From assembly GCA_020160955.1 (NCBI GenBank), contig JAIUOX010000029.1:1-46165 (forward strand): a stretch of 46,165 nucleotides of DNA, in the 5' to 3' direction. Both the position numbers and the translations under genes were made by a program. Positions 31,457 through 40,543 of this stretch are shown in pieces (the stretch's first letter is position 1; each line of letters starts with the position of its first letter). Below the pieces are notes generated by a model. The model searched no databases, had not been told where the DNA came from, and saw only the letters and a program-made list of their open reading frames with translations. The DNA is from Pseudomonadota bacterium. GTDB lineage: Bacteria; Pseudomonadota; Alphaproteobacteria; Reyranellales; Reyranellaceae.

Positions 31457-34400
31457 ATGCAGTGCGAGAGCTGCAACCATGATAACGTCCCAAGCGCCCG
31501 CTTCTGCATTTCCTGCGGTGCGGCGCTGGGGCGAACCTGTTCGTCGTGCAACCACCGGAACCCGCCGGCTGCGCGCTTCTGCGCGCAGTGCGGAGCCGGG
31601 CTGACCGAGGCACCGGCCCCGCCCGCGGCCCCGGTCCAGGCCGAACTCAAGCAGATCACCGTCTTCTTCGCCGACATCGCGGGCTCCACCCAGCTGATCG
31701 AGAGCCTCAACCCGGAGGAAGCGGTCAAGCGGCTGGCGCCCGGCATCGCCGCCATGGAAGAAGCCGTGCGGCGCTTCGAGGGCTCGGTCGTGCGCGTCCA
31801 GGGCGACGGCATCATGGCAGTGTTCGGCACCCCGAACCCGCAGGAGGACCACGCCGTGCGGGCGTGCTGCGCCGGCCTCGCGCTGCAGGACGCGATCCGC
31901 GCCCTGCCCGGCGCGCCGCTGACCATCCGGGCCGGCATCCATAGCGGCGAGGTGCTGGCGCGCACCATCGCCACCTCGTTCTCGACCGACTTCGACGCCG
32001 GCGGCGTCACCGTGCACGTCGCGAGCCGCCTCGAGAGCCTCGCGCCGCCCAACGGCATCGTGGTGTCGCCGTCGACGCTGCGCGCGGCGCGGCAGTTCAT
32101 CTCCGTCGAATCGTTGGGCCGCAAGGAAATCCGCGGCCTGTCGGTGCCGATGGAGATCTTCCAGCTGACCGGGCTACGGCGCGGCGCGATGAGCCAGCGC
32201 TTCAGCAGCGAGAGCACGCGCACGCGCTTCCTCGGTCGCGACCGCGAGATCGAGTTGCTGAAGCGGGCGCTGGAGCGGGCCTCGGACGGCGACGGTTGCG
32301 CAGTCGGCATCGTCGCCGACGCCGGCGTCGGCAAGAGCCGCCTGTGCTTCGAGTTCGCCGAGCACTGCCGCACCCAGGGCGTCCGGGTGCTCGAGGCGCG
32401 CGCCCTCGCGCACAGCCGCGCCACGCCGTTCGAGCCCGTGATCGACGTGGTCAAGGCGGTGTTCGAGATCTCCGCCGACGACACGCCGGCCGAAGCCCGC
32501 GACAAGATCGCCGACCTTTGTAGCCGGCTCGACCCCGAGCTGTCGGCGGACCTGCCGCTGATCGCCGACTTCCTCGGCCTGGCGGACGGCGCCGGCGCGC
32601 GCGAGAAGATCGACCCGGCGACGCGGCGCGAGCGGTTGAACGGCTTCTTTCGCCGACTGATGCGCTCGGCCAGCCGCGACCAGTCGCTGGTGCTGCTGGT
32701 CGAGGACCTGCACTTCCTCGATACCGGCAGCGAGTCGATCCTCGAGGTGCTGGCCGACTCGCTGGTCGGCACGCGGCTGCTGCTGCTGGTCAACTTCCGT
32801 CCCGGCTTCGCCGCGTCGTGGATGCGGATCGAGAACTACGAGCAGATCTCGCTGCCACCGCTCAACCAGGCGGCCGCCGGCGAGTTGGTCCACGGGTTGC
32901 TGGGCGACGACCCGTCGGTCGCCCCGCTGGTGCCGCTGATCGGCGACCGCGCGCGCGGCAACCCGTTCTTCATCGAGGAGCTGGTGCGCAAGTTCGACGA
33001 GAGCGGCCACCTCGCCGGCTCGCTCGGCGACTATCGCCTGCTCCGCGCGCCCGACATGAAGCTGATCCCGGACAACGTGCAGGCGATCGTCAGCGCGCGC
33101 ATCGACAGCCGGCCGGAACTCGAGCGGTCGCTGCTGCAGACGGCGGCGGTGATCGGCCGCGAGTTCGGCGCAGCCGTCCTGGAACATGTCGCGGGCGTCG
33201 CCGGCGACGCGGTGCGCGCGGTGCTGCATCGCCTGTCGGCCGCCGGGCTGGTCTACGAGACTGGCGGCGGGACGATGGGCGGCTTCGCCTTCCGCCACCC
33301 GATGGTCCAGGAAGTCACCTACCGGTCGCTGACCAGTGACCGGCGCCGCGCCCTGCATGCAGCGGTTGCCGCCGACCTCGAGAAGAGCCTGCCCGATCCC
33401 AATGGCGCCCAGGCCGGGTTCGTCGCCTACCACTTCGAGGAGGCCGGCAACGGCCCGATGGCCGCCTCGTACAACATGAAGGCCGCGATGTGGCACGGCA
33501 CGCGCGACCCGGCGCAGGCGCTCGAGGCGTGGCGGCGCGTGCGCCGCCTGCTGAGCGCCCTGCCATTGGAAGGACCCGCCCGCTACCCGCTGCTGATGGC
33601 CACCGGCCAGATCGTGAACCTCGCGTGGCGCGAAGGGCTGGCCGCCACGGATGTCGAGACCTACTACAAGGAGGCGCTGGCGATCGCCGTGTCGCTCGGC
33701 GACATGCGGGCCGTGACGCTGGTGACCGCCGCCTACGGCCGCGCGCTCGCCAGCACCGGCCTCGCGACCGACTACGTCGACACCGTCACCCAGGCGATGG
33801 AACGCCTCGACCCCGCCAGGCACGCCGGGCTGCGCGTCCTGCTGTCGGCGATCCGCTGCCACGCCCGCTGGCTGGCCGGCGACCTGCGCGGCGCGCTCGC
33901 CGACAACGACGTGGCCCTGGCCCAGGTCGACAAGGTCGAGGCACAGGACGAGCAGACACTGGGCTTCCGGGTCGCCACCTGGGTCAAGGGCATGCGCAGC
34001 AAGGTGCTGGCGATGTCGGACCGATGCGACGAGGCCCGGCTGCTGGCCGAGGAGATGATCGCCGCCGACGAGGCGACCGTCGACACGCTGCACCGCATCC
34101 TCGCACACGGCACCATGGTCGACATCGCGTGGGGCCGCCGGGATGCCGAGCTGGCGCGCGTGCACGGCGCGATCGCCCAGGCGCTGGGCGAGAAGAGCGG
34201 CAATCCCTACCTCAACGTCTACGGCCTGTCGTTCGGTGCGCTGGGACTGGGCCTCGCGGACGACTACACCGGCGCCGCCGGACTGCTCACCGAGGCCTTG
34301 CGGTTCGCGCGCCAGCGCCGGGCCGGGCTCGAGAACGAGGCGCGCATGCTCTGCGACCTCGCCTGGGTGCAACAGCGTGCCGGGCTGGTCGAGCGTGCCC

Positions 34401-34564
34401 GCGACACCGCCGAGGAAGCCGCCTCGGTCGCCCGGCGACGCGGCGCGACCCTCGCCCTCGCCTACGCCGAGTGGCTTCTCAACGGCGATTCCGCGGCGTT
34501 CCGCACGCTCGTCGAACAGAGCGGCGCCCGGCTGCTGGCGAGGCACGCGGGCGTCGCGGGCTGA
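31457..34564 (+). CDS. Zinc-ribbon / class III nucleotidyl cyclase / AAA ATPase / TPR regulator
   Basis: A 1035-residue multidomain protein. A double zinc ribbon opens it (C3, C6, C17, C20 and C28, C31, C42, C45). A class III cyclase homology domain covers about residues 65-240, with metal aspartates D73 (FFADIAGST) and D117 (QGDGIMAVFG). A STAND-like AAA module follows, with Walker A DAGVGKSR (288-295) and Walker B LVLLVEDLH, and then TPR-like helices to the end. The cyclase metal ligands are intact, so it may make cAMP, but many such proteins are untested. The AAA-TPR part resembles signal-integrating MalT-type ATPases. The DUF4239-like gene follows. Confidence 0.88.
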   Translation: MQCESCNHDNVPSARFCISCGAALGRTCSSCNHRNPPAARFCAQCGAGLTEAPAPPAAPVQAELKQITVFFADIAGSTQLIESLNPEEAVKRLAPGIAAMEEAVRRFEGSVVRVQGDGIMAVFGTPNPQEDHAVRACCAGLALQDAIRALPGAPLTIRAGIHSGEVLARTIATSFSTDFDAGGVTVHVASRLESLAPPNGIVVSPSTLRAARQFISVESLGRKEIRGLSVPMEIFQLTGLRRGAMSQRFSSESTRTRFLGRDREIELLKRALERASDGDGCAVGIVADAGVGKSRLCFEFAEHCRTQGVRVLEARALAHSRATPFEPVIDVVKAVFEISADDTPAEARDKIADLCSRLDPELSADLPLIADFLGLADGAGAREKIDPATRRERLNGFFRRLMRSASRDQSLVLLVEDLHFLDTGSESILEVLADSLVGTRLLLLVNFRPGFAASWMRIENYEQISLPPLNQAAAGELVHGLLGDDPSVAPLVPLIGDRARGNPFFIEELVRKFDESGHLAGSLGDYRLLRAPDMKLIPDNVQAIVSARIDSRPELERSLLQTAAVIGREFGAAVLEHVAGVAGDAVRAVLHRLSAAGLVYETGGGTMGGFAFRHPMVQEVTYRSLTSDRRRALHAAVAADLEKSLPDPNGAQAGFVAYHFEEAGNGPMAASYNMKAAMWHGTRDPAQALEAWRRVRRLLSALPLEGPARYPLLMATGQIVNLAWREGLAATDVETYYKEALAIAVSLGDMRAVTLVTAAYGRALASTGLATDYVDTVTQAMERLDPARHAGLRVLLSAIRCHARWLAGDLRGALADNDVALAQVDKVEAQDEQTLGFRVATWVKGMRSKVLAMSDRCDEARLLAEEMIAADEATVDTLHRILAHGTMVDIAWGRRDAELARVHGAIAQALGEKSGNPYLNVYGLSFGALGLGLADDYTGAAGLLTEALRFARQRRAGLENEARMLCDLAWVQQRAGLVERARDTAEEAASVARRRGATLALAYAEWLLNGDSAAFRTLVEQSGARLLARHAGVAG

Positions 34565-34605
34565 AAGACCCGGACCACCGGCTCCGGGTCTGCTACCATT
34601 CCAGC

Positions 34606-35355
34606 GTGGATCCGATTCTCGAGGCGCTGCTGGCGCTGCTGCTGATGGTGCTGGGGGCCGCGTTCGGCGTGGTGCTGCGGCGTGTCCTGCCGGACGACCA
34701 TCTCGACACCCATGCCAAGGACATCGTACGGCTGGGCGCGGCGCTGGTCGCGACCATCACCGCGCTGGTGCTGGGCCTGCTGATCAACTCGGCCAACGGC
34801 TTCTTCGAGACCCAGCGCTCCGAGGTCCGGCGCATCGCCGCCGACCTGATCCTGCTCGACACCATCCTCGACAACTACGGTCCGCAGGCAATCGAGAGCC
34901 GCCGGATGCTGCGCACCTCGACCGAGATCTTCATCCAGCAGGTCTGGCACGACGATGTCCGGCCCTACCAGTATTCGCCGCTCGGCTCCAAGGCACATGC
35001 CCTGTTCGACTCGATCGCCACCCTGCCGATGACCACGCCGCTGCAGCGCACCCTGCACGACCAGGCGGTGGCGACGGCGATCCGCATCGCCCAGTCGCGG
35101 CTCGACCTCTACGAGCGATCGCGGGCGCGCCTGCCGGCGCCGATCCTCTACGTCGTGATGTTCTGGCTGACCGCGCTGTTCGCCAGCTTCAGCCTGTTCT
35201 CGCCGCTCAACCCGACCTCGATCGCCGCGCTGATCCTCGTGGCGTTGTGCGCCTCGGCGGCGCTGCTGCTGATCCTCGAGATGGAGCGGCCGTTCACCGG
35301 CCTGATGCAGGTGCCGCCACGCGCCCTGGTCAGCGCCCTGCCGCCGCTGCCCTGA
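34606..35355 (+). CDS. DUF4239/bestrophin-like membrane protein
   Basis: A 249-residue protein from a GTG start. Two membrane segments at the N-terminus (LLALLLMVLGAAFGVVLRRVLP and LGAALVATITALVLGLLINSA) are followed by a cytoplasmic helical domain (FFETQRSEVRRIAADLILLDTILDNYG...) and two C-terminal segments (ILYVVMFWLTALFASFSLF and IAALILVALCASAALLLILEM). This 2+2 layout and the sequences fit the DUF4239 family, a distant relative of bestrophin channels. It lies 41 nt after the cyclase/AAA gene on the same strand. Function unknown. Confidence 0.75.
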   Translation: MDPILEALLALLLMVLGAAFGVVLRRVLPDDHLDTHAKDIVRLGAALVATITALVLGLLINSANGFFETQRSEVRRIAADLILLDTILDNYGPQAIESRRMLRTSTEIFIQQVWHDDVRPYQYSPLGSKAHALFDSIATLPMTTPLQRTLHDQAVATAIRIAQSRLDLYERSRARLPAPILYVVMFWLTALFASFSLFSPLNPTSIAALILVALCASAALLLILEMERPFTGLMQVPPRALVSALPPLP

Positions 35356-35362
35356 GCGAGGC

Positions 35363-36523
35363 CTAGCGCCGGCCGCCCAGCAGGCGGCGCGCGATCACCA
35401 TGCGGTGGACCTCGGTCGGGCCCTCGTAGACCCGCATCGTCCGGACCTTCTGCGCCATCAGCTGCAGCGGCATCTCCTTGGCGACACCCATCGCGCCGAA
35501 CGCCTGCATGGCGTGGTCGATCACGCGGGTCGCCATCTCGGTGGCGAACACCTTGATCATCGAGGCCTCGGTCCGCACGTCGCCGCCGGCATCCTGCTTG
35601 GCCGCCGCGTCGAGCGCCATCAGGCGGCAGGCATGGATCTCGGTCGCCGCGTCGGCGATCCACCACTGCACCGCCTGGCGCTCGGCCAGCGGCACGCCGA
35701 AGGTGACGCGCCGGTTGGCGTGCTCGACCATCATGTCGAGCGCCCGCCGCGCCATGCCGATGCACATCGGCCCCATCAGCAGCCGCCGCCGCGTCAGCCG
35801 CAGCTGCATGTGGGCGAAGCCGCTGCCCGGCTCGCCCAGCACCTGGGCGTCGGGAACGCGGCAGTCCTCGAAGACGAGCTCGTAGGTGCGATGGCCGCCC
35901 AGCATCGGGATCTCGCGCTCGATGCGGAAGCCCGGCGTGTCGCGGTCGACCAGGAAGGCGGTGATGCCGCGATGGTCCTTGCCCGGCGACGTCCGCGCCA
36001 GCACCACCGTGAAGTCGGCGGCCGGCATGTAGCTGACCCAGATCTTGCGACCGTTCAGCACCCAGTGATCGCCGTCCTTCACGGCGCGCGTCGTCATCGC
36101 CGCCGGGTCCGCCCCGGCGCCGGGTTCGGAGATCGCGGTGGCCGAGCGGATCAGGCCCTGCGCGTAGGGCTCGAGGTAGCGGCGGCGCTGGTCGTCGTTG
36201 GCCACCGCCATCAGCAGCCGCAGCACCGGCGACTCCGGCGGGAACGAGAACGGCACGATGGTGCGGCTGAGTTCCTCCTGCACGCCCATCAGCGCGACCG
36301 CCGGCAGGTCGGCGCCGCCCATCTCGGACGGCGCGTCGAGGCCGGTCAGGCCGATCTCGCGGCAGGTCGCCATCAGCGGCGCGGCCTCGTCGGCGGTGAG
36401 ATGCAGTTCGCCGCCCGCCGCCTCGCGGGCCAGCAGGGTCGGCTCGAGCGGCATCAGCTCGCGCTCGACGAACCGCGCCACCGTCTCCTGCAGCGCGCGA
36501 TGCTCTTCCGGGAGGAGGGTCAT
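35363..36523 (-). CDS. Acyl-CoA dehydrogenase
   Basis: This 386-residue flavoprotein has the acyl-CoA dehydrogenase pattern: SATAISEPGAGADPAAMTTRA, WVLNGRKIWVSYMPAADFTVVLARTS, a middle beta-domain, RVTFGVPLAERQAVQWWIADAATEI and the C-terminal QAFGAMGVAKEMPLQLMAQKVRTMRVYEGPTEVHRMVIARRLLG. It oxidises an acyl-CoA with FAD. Substrate length cannot be assigned. An FNR-like box lies 36-49 nt upstream of the start and a palindromic repeat further up separates it from argE. Confidence 0.9.
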   Translation of the reverse strand: MTLLPEEHRALQETVARFVERELMPLEPTLLAREAAGGELHLTADEAAPLMATCREIGLTGLDAPSEMGGADLPAVALMGVQEELSRTIVPFSFPPESPVLRLLMAVANDDQRRRYLEPYAQGLIRSATAISEPGAGADPAAMTTRAVKDGDHWVLNGRKIWVSYMPAADFTVVLARTSPGKDHRGITAFLVDRDTPGFRIEREIPMLGGHRTYELVFEDCRVPDAQVLGEPGSGFAHMQLRLTRRRLLMGPMCIGMARRALDMMVEHANRRVTFGVPLAERQAVQWWIADAATEIHACRLMALDAAAKQDAGGDVRTEASMIKVFATEMATRVIDHAMQAFGAMGVAKEMPLQLMAQKVRTMRVYEGPTEVHRMVIARRLLGGRR

Positions 36524-36558
36524 GCCCGCTAGGGGGCCCGACTTCCGGGCGGCGAGCC

Positions 36559-36572
36559 TTGATCTGGATTAA
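36559..36572. promoter_or_regulatory. FNR/FixK-like box upstream of acyl-CoA dehydrogenase
   Basis: TTGATCTGGATTAA fits TTGAT-N4-ATCAA at nine of ten positions and shares the centre CTGG with the box at 16791-16804. Confidence 0.4.
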
Positions 36573-36600
36573 GGGATCAGCCGGCGGGCCAGAACAATCC

Positions 36601-36669
36601 TGTCATCCCGAGCGTAGCGAGGGACCTTTCACTTGGCCTTAAAGGTCCCTCGCTGCGCTCGGGATGACA
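36601..36669. repeat. Dispersed palindromic repeat, copy 2
   Basis: Inverted arms 36601-36629 and 36641-36669 with an 11-nt loop, followed on the plus strand by a run of T. It abuts the argE stop (36677). Confidence 0.9.
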
Positions 36670-36676
36670 TTTTTTT

Positions 36677-37846
36677 TCAATCCCGGCAGCACCACTCCAG
36701 CATGCGGTCCATGAACGCCTCGCAGGCCTCGACCTGCGACGCCAGCAGGAACTCGTTGGGCTGGTGGGCCTGGGCGATGTCGCCGGGGCCGCAGACCACG
36801 GTCGGCACGCCCAGCGTCTTGCGGAAGATGCCGGCCTCGGTGGCGTAGACCACGCTGCCGACGGTGTTCGAGCCCGACCAGGTCGCGGCCAGCGTCTTGG
36901 CCTCGTCGTTGCCCTCGGCCGAGAAGGCCGGGGTCGAGGAGCGCAGCTCGGTCGAGATCGCCGCCGCGGGATGCTTGGCCTTCATCTTCGGCAACAGCTC
37001 GGTCTCGAGCCACGCCATCGCCCGCTTGCCGAGCCTGTCGAGCGGCTCGGTCGGCAGCTCGCGGTAGCCCCACAGCACCTCGCACTCGCGGGCGAGGATG
37101 TTGCCGGCCGTGCCGCCGACGATCGTGCCGACGTTGAAGGTCGCGGCCGCCGGCATGAACTCGCTGTTCTTCGGCGCCGCGGCCTCGAGCTCGTCCTGCA
37201 CGGTGTTCAGCCAGTGCACGAACTCGCCGGCGAAGTGGATCGCGCTGACGCCGAGATGGGTCATCGAGGAGTGCGCCTCGAAGCCGGTGAACTTGGTCAC
37301 GTAGATCTGGGCGCCCTTGTGGGCATGCACGACGGTCATCATCGTCGGCTCGCCGATGATGATGGCGCGCGGCTTGGGAACCTCGGCGGCCATCTTCGCG
37401 GCCAGCGCGTGGGCGCCGATGCAGCCCACTTCCTCGTCGTAGGACAGCGCGAAGTGGATCGGCTTCTTCAGCTTGGCCTTCTTGAACTCGGGCAGCTTCG
37501 ACAGGCCGATCGCGAAGAACGCCTTCATGTCGCAGGTGCCGCGGCCGTAGTACTTGCCGTCCTTGAGCGTCAGCGTCCAGGGATCGGTGTCCCACGGCTG
37601 GCCATCGACCGGCACCACGTCGGTGTGGCCCGACAGCACGACGCCGTCCTTGACCATCGGGCCGACGGTGGCGAACAGGTTGGCCTTCTTGCCGTCCCCG
37701 CTCGGCACCAGCTTCGACGCCACGCCATGCCCCTCGAGGTACTTCTGGACGTACTCGATCAGCGCCAGGTTGGAATTGCGCGAGGTGGTATCGAACGCCA
37801 CCAGGCGGCGCAGCATCTCGACCGAGCCGACGACTTCCCCTGTCAT
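36677..37846 (-). CDS. argE: Acetylornithine deacetylase
   Basis: This 389-residue M20-family metallohydrolase has LSGHTDVVPVDGQPW, GRGTCDMKAFFAI, the catalytic-glutamate region ALSYDEEVGCIGA and a dimerisation domain (about residues 180-290). Length and motifs fit ArgE, which releases ornithine from N-acetylornithine. With argD and argF 8-10 kb upstream this completes the visible ornithine supply for odc. A succinyl-diaminopimelate desuccinylase role is less likely from the motifs. folE is upstream on the same strand with 28 nt between. Confidence 0.87.
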   Translation of the reverse strand: MTGEVVGSVEMLRRLVAFDTTSRNSNLALIEYVQKYLEGHGVASKLVPSGDGKKANLFATVGPMVKDGVVLSGHTDVVPVDGQPWDTDPWTLTLKDGKYYGRGTCDMKAFFAIGLSKLPEFKKAKLKKPIHFALSYDEEVGCIGAHALAAKMAAEVPKPRAIIIGEPTMMTVVHAHKGAQIYVTKFTGFEAHSSMTHLGVSAIHFAGEFVHWLNTVQDELEAAAPKNSEFMPAAATFNVGTIVGGTAGNILARECEVLWGYRELPTEPLDRLGKRAMAWLETELLPKMKAKHPAAAISTELRSSTPAFSAEGNDEAKTLAATWSGSNTVGSVVYATEAGIFRKTLGVPTVVCGPGDIAQAHQPNEFLLASQVEACEAFMDRMLEWCCRD

Positions 37847-37874
37847 TTCGCTTCCTTCTACGATTCGCCCGCCA

Positions 37875-38501
37875 TCATACCGACGAGCGGCCGATCATGG
37901 TCAGGAATTCGCGCCGCGTCTCGCCGTTGTCCCGGAAGGCGCCCAGCATCCGGCTGGTGACCATCGCGACGTCGGACTTGTGCACGCCGCGGGTGGTCAT
38001 GCACTGGTGGGCGGCCTCGATCACGACCGCGACGCCGCGCGGCTGCAGGACCTCCTGCAGGGTGTTGGCGATCTGCGCCGTCAGCTTTTCCTGGATCTGC
38101 AGCCGGTAGGCGAAGGCGTCGACGACGCGCGCCAGCTTGCTGATGCCGACCACGCGCTTGCCCGGCAGGTAGCCGATGTGCGCCTTGCCGATGATCGGCA
38201 CCATGTGATGCTCACAGTGCGACTCGAGGCGGATGTCGCGCAGCACCACGATCTCGTCGTAGCCGTCGGTCTCCTCGAAGGTCCGCTGCAGCATCTCGCG
38301 CGGGTCCTCGTCGTAGCCGCGGTAGAATTCCTCGTAGGACCGCACGACACGGTCGGGCGTGCCGACCAGGCCCTCGCGGTCCGGGTTGTCGCCGGCCCAG
38401 CGGATCAGCGTGCGCACGGCGGCCTCGGCCTCCTCGCGCGACGGACGGGTCAGGCCGGTGGCGAGAGAGACCATCTCGCTCTTCTTGAGCATCTTGTTCA
38501 T
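37875..38501 (-). CDS. folE: GTP cyclohydrolase I
   Basis: The protein has 208 residues. [47 protein letters not shown] carries the zinc-binding Cys/His set, and [11 protein letters not shown] the second cysteine. It makes 7,8-dihydroneopterin triphosphate for folate. I chose the ATG at 38501 ([10 protein letters not shown]); the longer open frame upstream is the shadow of apaG. The spacer to apaG is only 26 nt, so the two are probably co-transcribed. Confidence 0.95.
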   Translation of the reverse strand: MNKMLKKSEMVSLATGLTRPSREEAEAAVRTLIRWAGDNPDREGLVGTPDRVVRSYEEFYRGYDEDPREMLQRTFEETDGYDEIVVLRDIRLESHCEHHMVPIIGKAHIGYLPGKRVVGISKLARVVDAFAYRLQIQEKLTAQIANTLQEVLQPRGVAVVIEAAHQCMTTRGVHKSDVAMVTSRMLGAFRDNGETRREFLTMIGRSSV

Positions 38502-38527
38502 GTCTTTTCCCCGCTTCACCGGGGCCC

Positions 38528-38920
38528 TCAGTTCAGACGCCGCGACGGGCTGGGCATGTCGAGAGAGAAGGTCGGGATCTCGATGTCGAAACGCTCGCCA
38601 CCCTCGCTCTCCATCTGATACGCACCGCCCATGATTCCGGATGGCGTGGAAAGCGGCGTCCCCGAATTGTACTCGAAGACCTCGCCCGGCTGCAGCAGCG
38701 GTGTCTTGCCGACCACGCCGGGACCCCGCACCTCCTGGACGCGGCCGAGGCCGTCGGTGATCTTCCAGTAGCGGCTCTTCAACTGCACCGCGACATCGCC
38801 CCTGTTCTCGATCCGCACGAAGTAGGCCCAGACGAACTGGGACTTCCCGGGGTCGGACTGCTGGGGCAGATATTGCGGCGTGACCGTCACCTGGATGGCA
38901 CGGGTAGTGGCTGTGTACAT
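38528..38920 (-). CDS. apaG: ApaG domain protein
   Basis: A 130-residue single-domain ApaG homologue with [67 protein letters not shown] and [22 protein letters not shown], the full set of beta-sandwich motifs. It is widespread. The fold is fibronectin-III-like, and proposed links are to cobalt/magnesium resistance and nucleotide binding. Normal length. Confidence 0.95.
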   Translation of the reverse strand: MYTATTRAIQVTVTPQYLPQQSDPGKSQFVWAYFVRIENRGDVAVQLKSRYWKITDGLGRVQEVRGPGVVGKTPLLQPGEVFEYNSGTPLSTPSGIMGGAYQMESEGGERFDIEIPTFSLDMPSPSRRLN

Positions 38921-38980
38921 GCGTCGTTCCTGTCTTCCGACATGGGACCTCGGCGGCCAAAGGTCAAATGGGCAAAGACC

Positions 38981-39889
38981 CTACAGCCAGCGCGGATCGG
39001 CGGTGAAATCGATGGTCAGCCAGCGCTGCGGTCCCTCGCCACCGATCGCGTCGGCGATCTCGCGCCGGATCGCGTCGGCCGCCGCCAGGCTGGCCGGCCC
39101 CGAGCCCGGCGTCACTTCGACGTGGATCTCGATGAACTGCGCGCGGCCGACCTTGGCGACGTAGCTGGTGTAGTCCTTGAAGCCGTGGCGGGCGACCACG
39201 GCGTCCATCACGCGGCAGACATGGGCGTCGAGCTCGGGTGGGGTGATCAGCAGGATCTCCTGCAGCGCGCGGCGCACCGTGCGGATCGGCACGAAGACCA
39301 GCACGACAGTGAGCAGCGCCAGCACCGCCGGGTCGACGTAGGGCACGAGGTGATGCCAGCGCGTGCCCTCGAGCGACCACGCGATCGCGAAGGCGACCAG
39401 CAGCGCGCTGGTGATCGCCGCCGACATCAGCCAGCTCTGGGCGTCGAGCCGCACGAAGTCCGAGCCGATGCGCCGGTTGGCCCGGCGCTCGTAGAACAGC
39501 ATGGCGAAGCACACGATGCAGACGATCACCGCGTAGGCGATCGCCCAGTCGAACTGGAGGTGGCGGCCGCCCGCCAGGATGCTGGCGACGGCATTCACGA
39601 AGGCGTAGGCGCACAGCAGCATCAGCGTGCCGCCGTTGAACGCCAGCACCATCGGCTCGATGTGCCAGTAGCCGAACTGGAAGCGCGGGTTGTCGCTCTG
39701 CCGGCTGACCAGCCGCGACACGAACAGCGCCAGCCCCGACATGCCGGCGTCGATCGCCGCGAACATGCCGTCGAACACGATCGACATCGAGCCCGACAGC
39801 AGGCCGAACACGACGCCGAACAGCGACACCAGGATGGTGACGGCGATCGACAGGCGCAGCAGTCGCTGCTCGGCTTGGGCCTGGGGCAT
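38981..39889 (-). CDS. Cation diffusion facilitator family transporter
   Basis: A 302-residue CDF protein. The first helices carry LFGVVFGLLSGSMSIVFDGMFAAIDAGMSGLALFVSRLVSRQ, followed by a glycine-linked NPRFQFGYWHIEP, further membrane segments, and a C-terminal cytoplasmic domain (VCRVMDAVVARHGFKDYTSYVAKVGRAQFIEIHVEV). Substrate is probably Zn2+, Fe2+ or Mn2+. I chose the ATG at 39889 (MPQAQAEQRLL); extending to 39958 would translate the palindromic repeat (VIPSAARDL), a common annotation artefact. Confidence 0.85.
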   Translation of the reverse strand: MPQAQAEQRLLRLSIAVTILVSLFGVVFGLLSGSMSIVFDGMFAAIDAGMSGLALFVSRLVSRQSDNPRFQFGYWHIEPMVLAFNGGTLMLLCAYAFVNAVASILAGGRHLQFDWAIAYAVIVCIVCFAMLFYERRANRRIGSDFVRLDAQSWLMSAAITSALLVAFAIAWSLEGTRWHHLVPYVDPAVLALLTVVLVFVPIRTVRRALQEILLITPPELDAHVCRVMDAVVARHGFKDYTSYVAKVGRAQFIEIHVEVTPGSGPASLAAADAIRREIADAIGGEGPQRWLTIDFTADPRWL

Positions 39890-39894
39890 GGCGT

Positions 39895-39981
39895 AAAGGT
39901 CCCTCGCTGCGCTCGGGATGACAAGAAGAGGCTGCCGGGACGACAGCAAGGCTGTCATCCCGAGCGCAGCGAGGGACCTTT
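39895..39981. repeat. Dispersed palindromic repeat, copy 3
   Basis: Inverted arms 39895-39923 and 39953-39981 around a 29-nt loop. It fills the space between the thioesterase stop (39985) and the CDF start (39889), 5 nt ahead of that start. Confidence 0.9.
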
Positions 39982-39984
39982 ACC

Positions 39985-40467
39985 TCAGATCGGGAAGATC
40001 AGGCAGGTCGTCGTGCCGTGGGCCAGCAGCTTGCCATTGGCGTCGTACAGCCGGCCTTCCGAGGTGCCGATGCGCGAGCCGACGTTGATGATCTTGCCCT
40101 CGGCCTTCACCGGGCCGGTCTTGTCGGTCATGGCGCGCACGTAGTTCACCTTGAGCTCGACCGTGGTGTAGCCGATGCCGGCCTTGAGCGTGGTGTGGAT
40201 GCAGCAGCCCATCACCGAGTCGAGCAGGGTCGCGGCGATGCCGCCGTGCACGGTGCCGATCGGGTTGTAGTGGTCGAATACCGGCGTGTACTCGAAGACG
40301 ACCCGGCCGAGTTCGACCTCGGAGATGCGGAAGCCCAGCGTCTTGCCGATCGGCGGGCCGGGAAAGCGTCCCTCCAGCAGGCCCTTGAACAGCGTCATCC
40401 CGTCCATGGTCCGCGCCTGCTCGAGCGGCACCACGCCGTAGCCAGAATCGGTCAACGAATCGGTCAT
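39985..40467 (-). CDS. PaaI-type hotdog thioesterase
   Basis: This 160-residue hotdog-fold protein has the family signature YNPIGTVHGGIAATLLDSVMGCCIHTTL and VELKVNYVRAMTDKTGPVKAEGKIINVGSRIGTSEGRLYDANGKLLAHGTTTCLIF. It hydrolyses acyl- or aryl-acyl-CoA. The start is the ATG at 40467, with GGGAG just upstream. Located divergently from a MarR regulator, a common arrangement for thioesterases of degradation pathways. Confidence 0.88.
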   Translation of the reverse strand: MTDSLTDSGYGVVPLEQARTMDGMTLFKGLLEGRFPGPPIGKTLGFRISEVELGRVVFEYTPVFDHYNPIGTVHGGIAATLLDSVMGCCIHTTLKAGIGYTTVELKVNYVRAMTDKTGPVKAEGKIINVGSRIGTSEGRLYDANGKLLAHGTTTCLIFPI

Positions 40468-40543
40468 CGCGATACTCCCGGGTAATCCGTGCATATACAC
40501 ATCAAGGCTTGGCCGTCGCAAGCGCCGCGCCTAGTATCGGCGC

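Noticed and set aside
39890..39958. N-terminal extension of the CDF transporter
   Set aside because: It translates the palindromic repeat (VIPSAARDL), a known artefact; the ATG at 39889 gives the family N-terminus.
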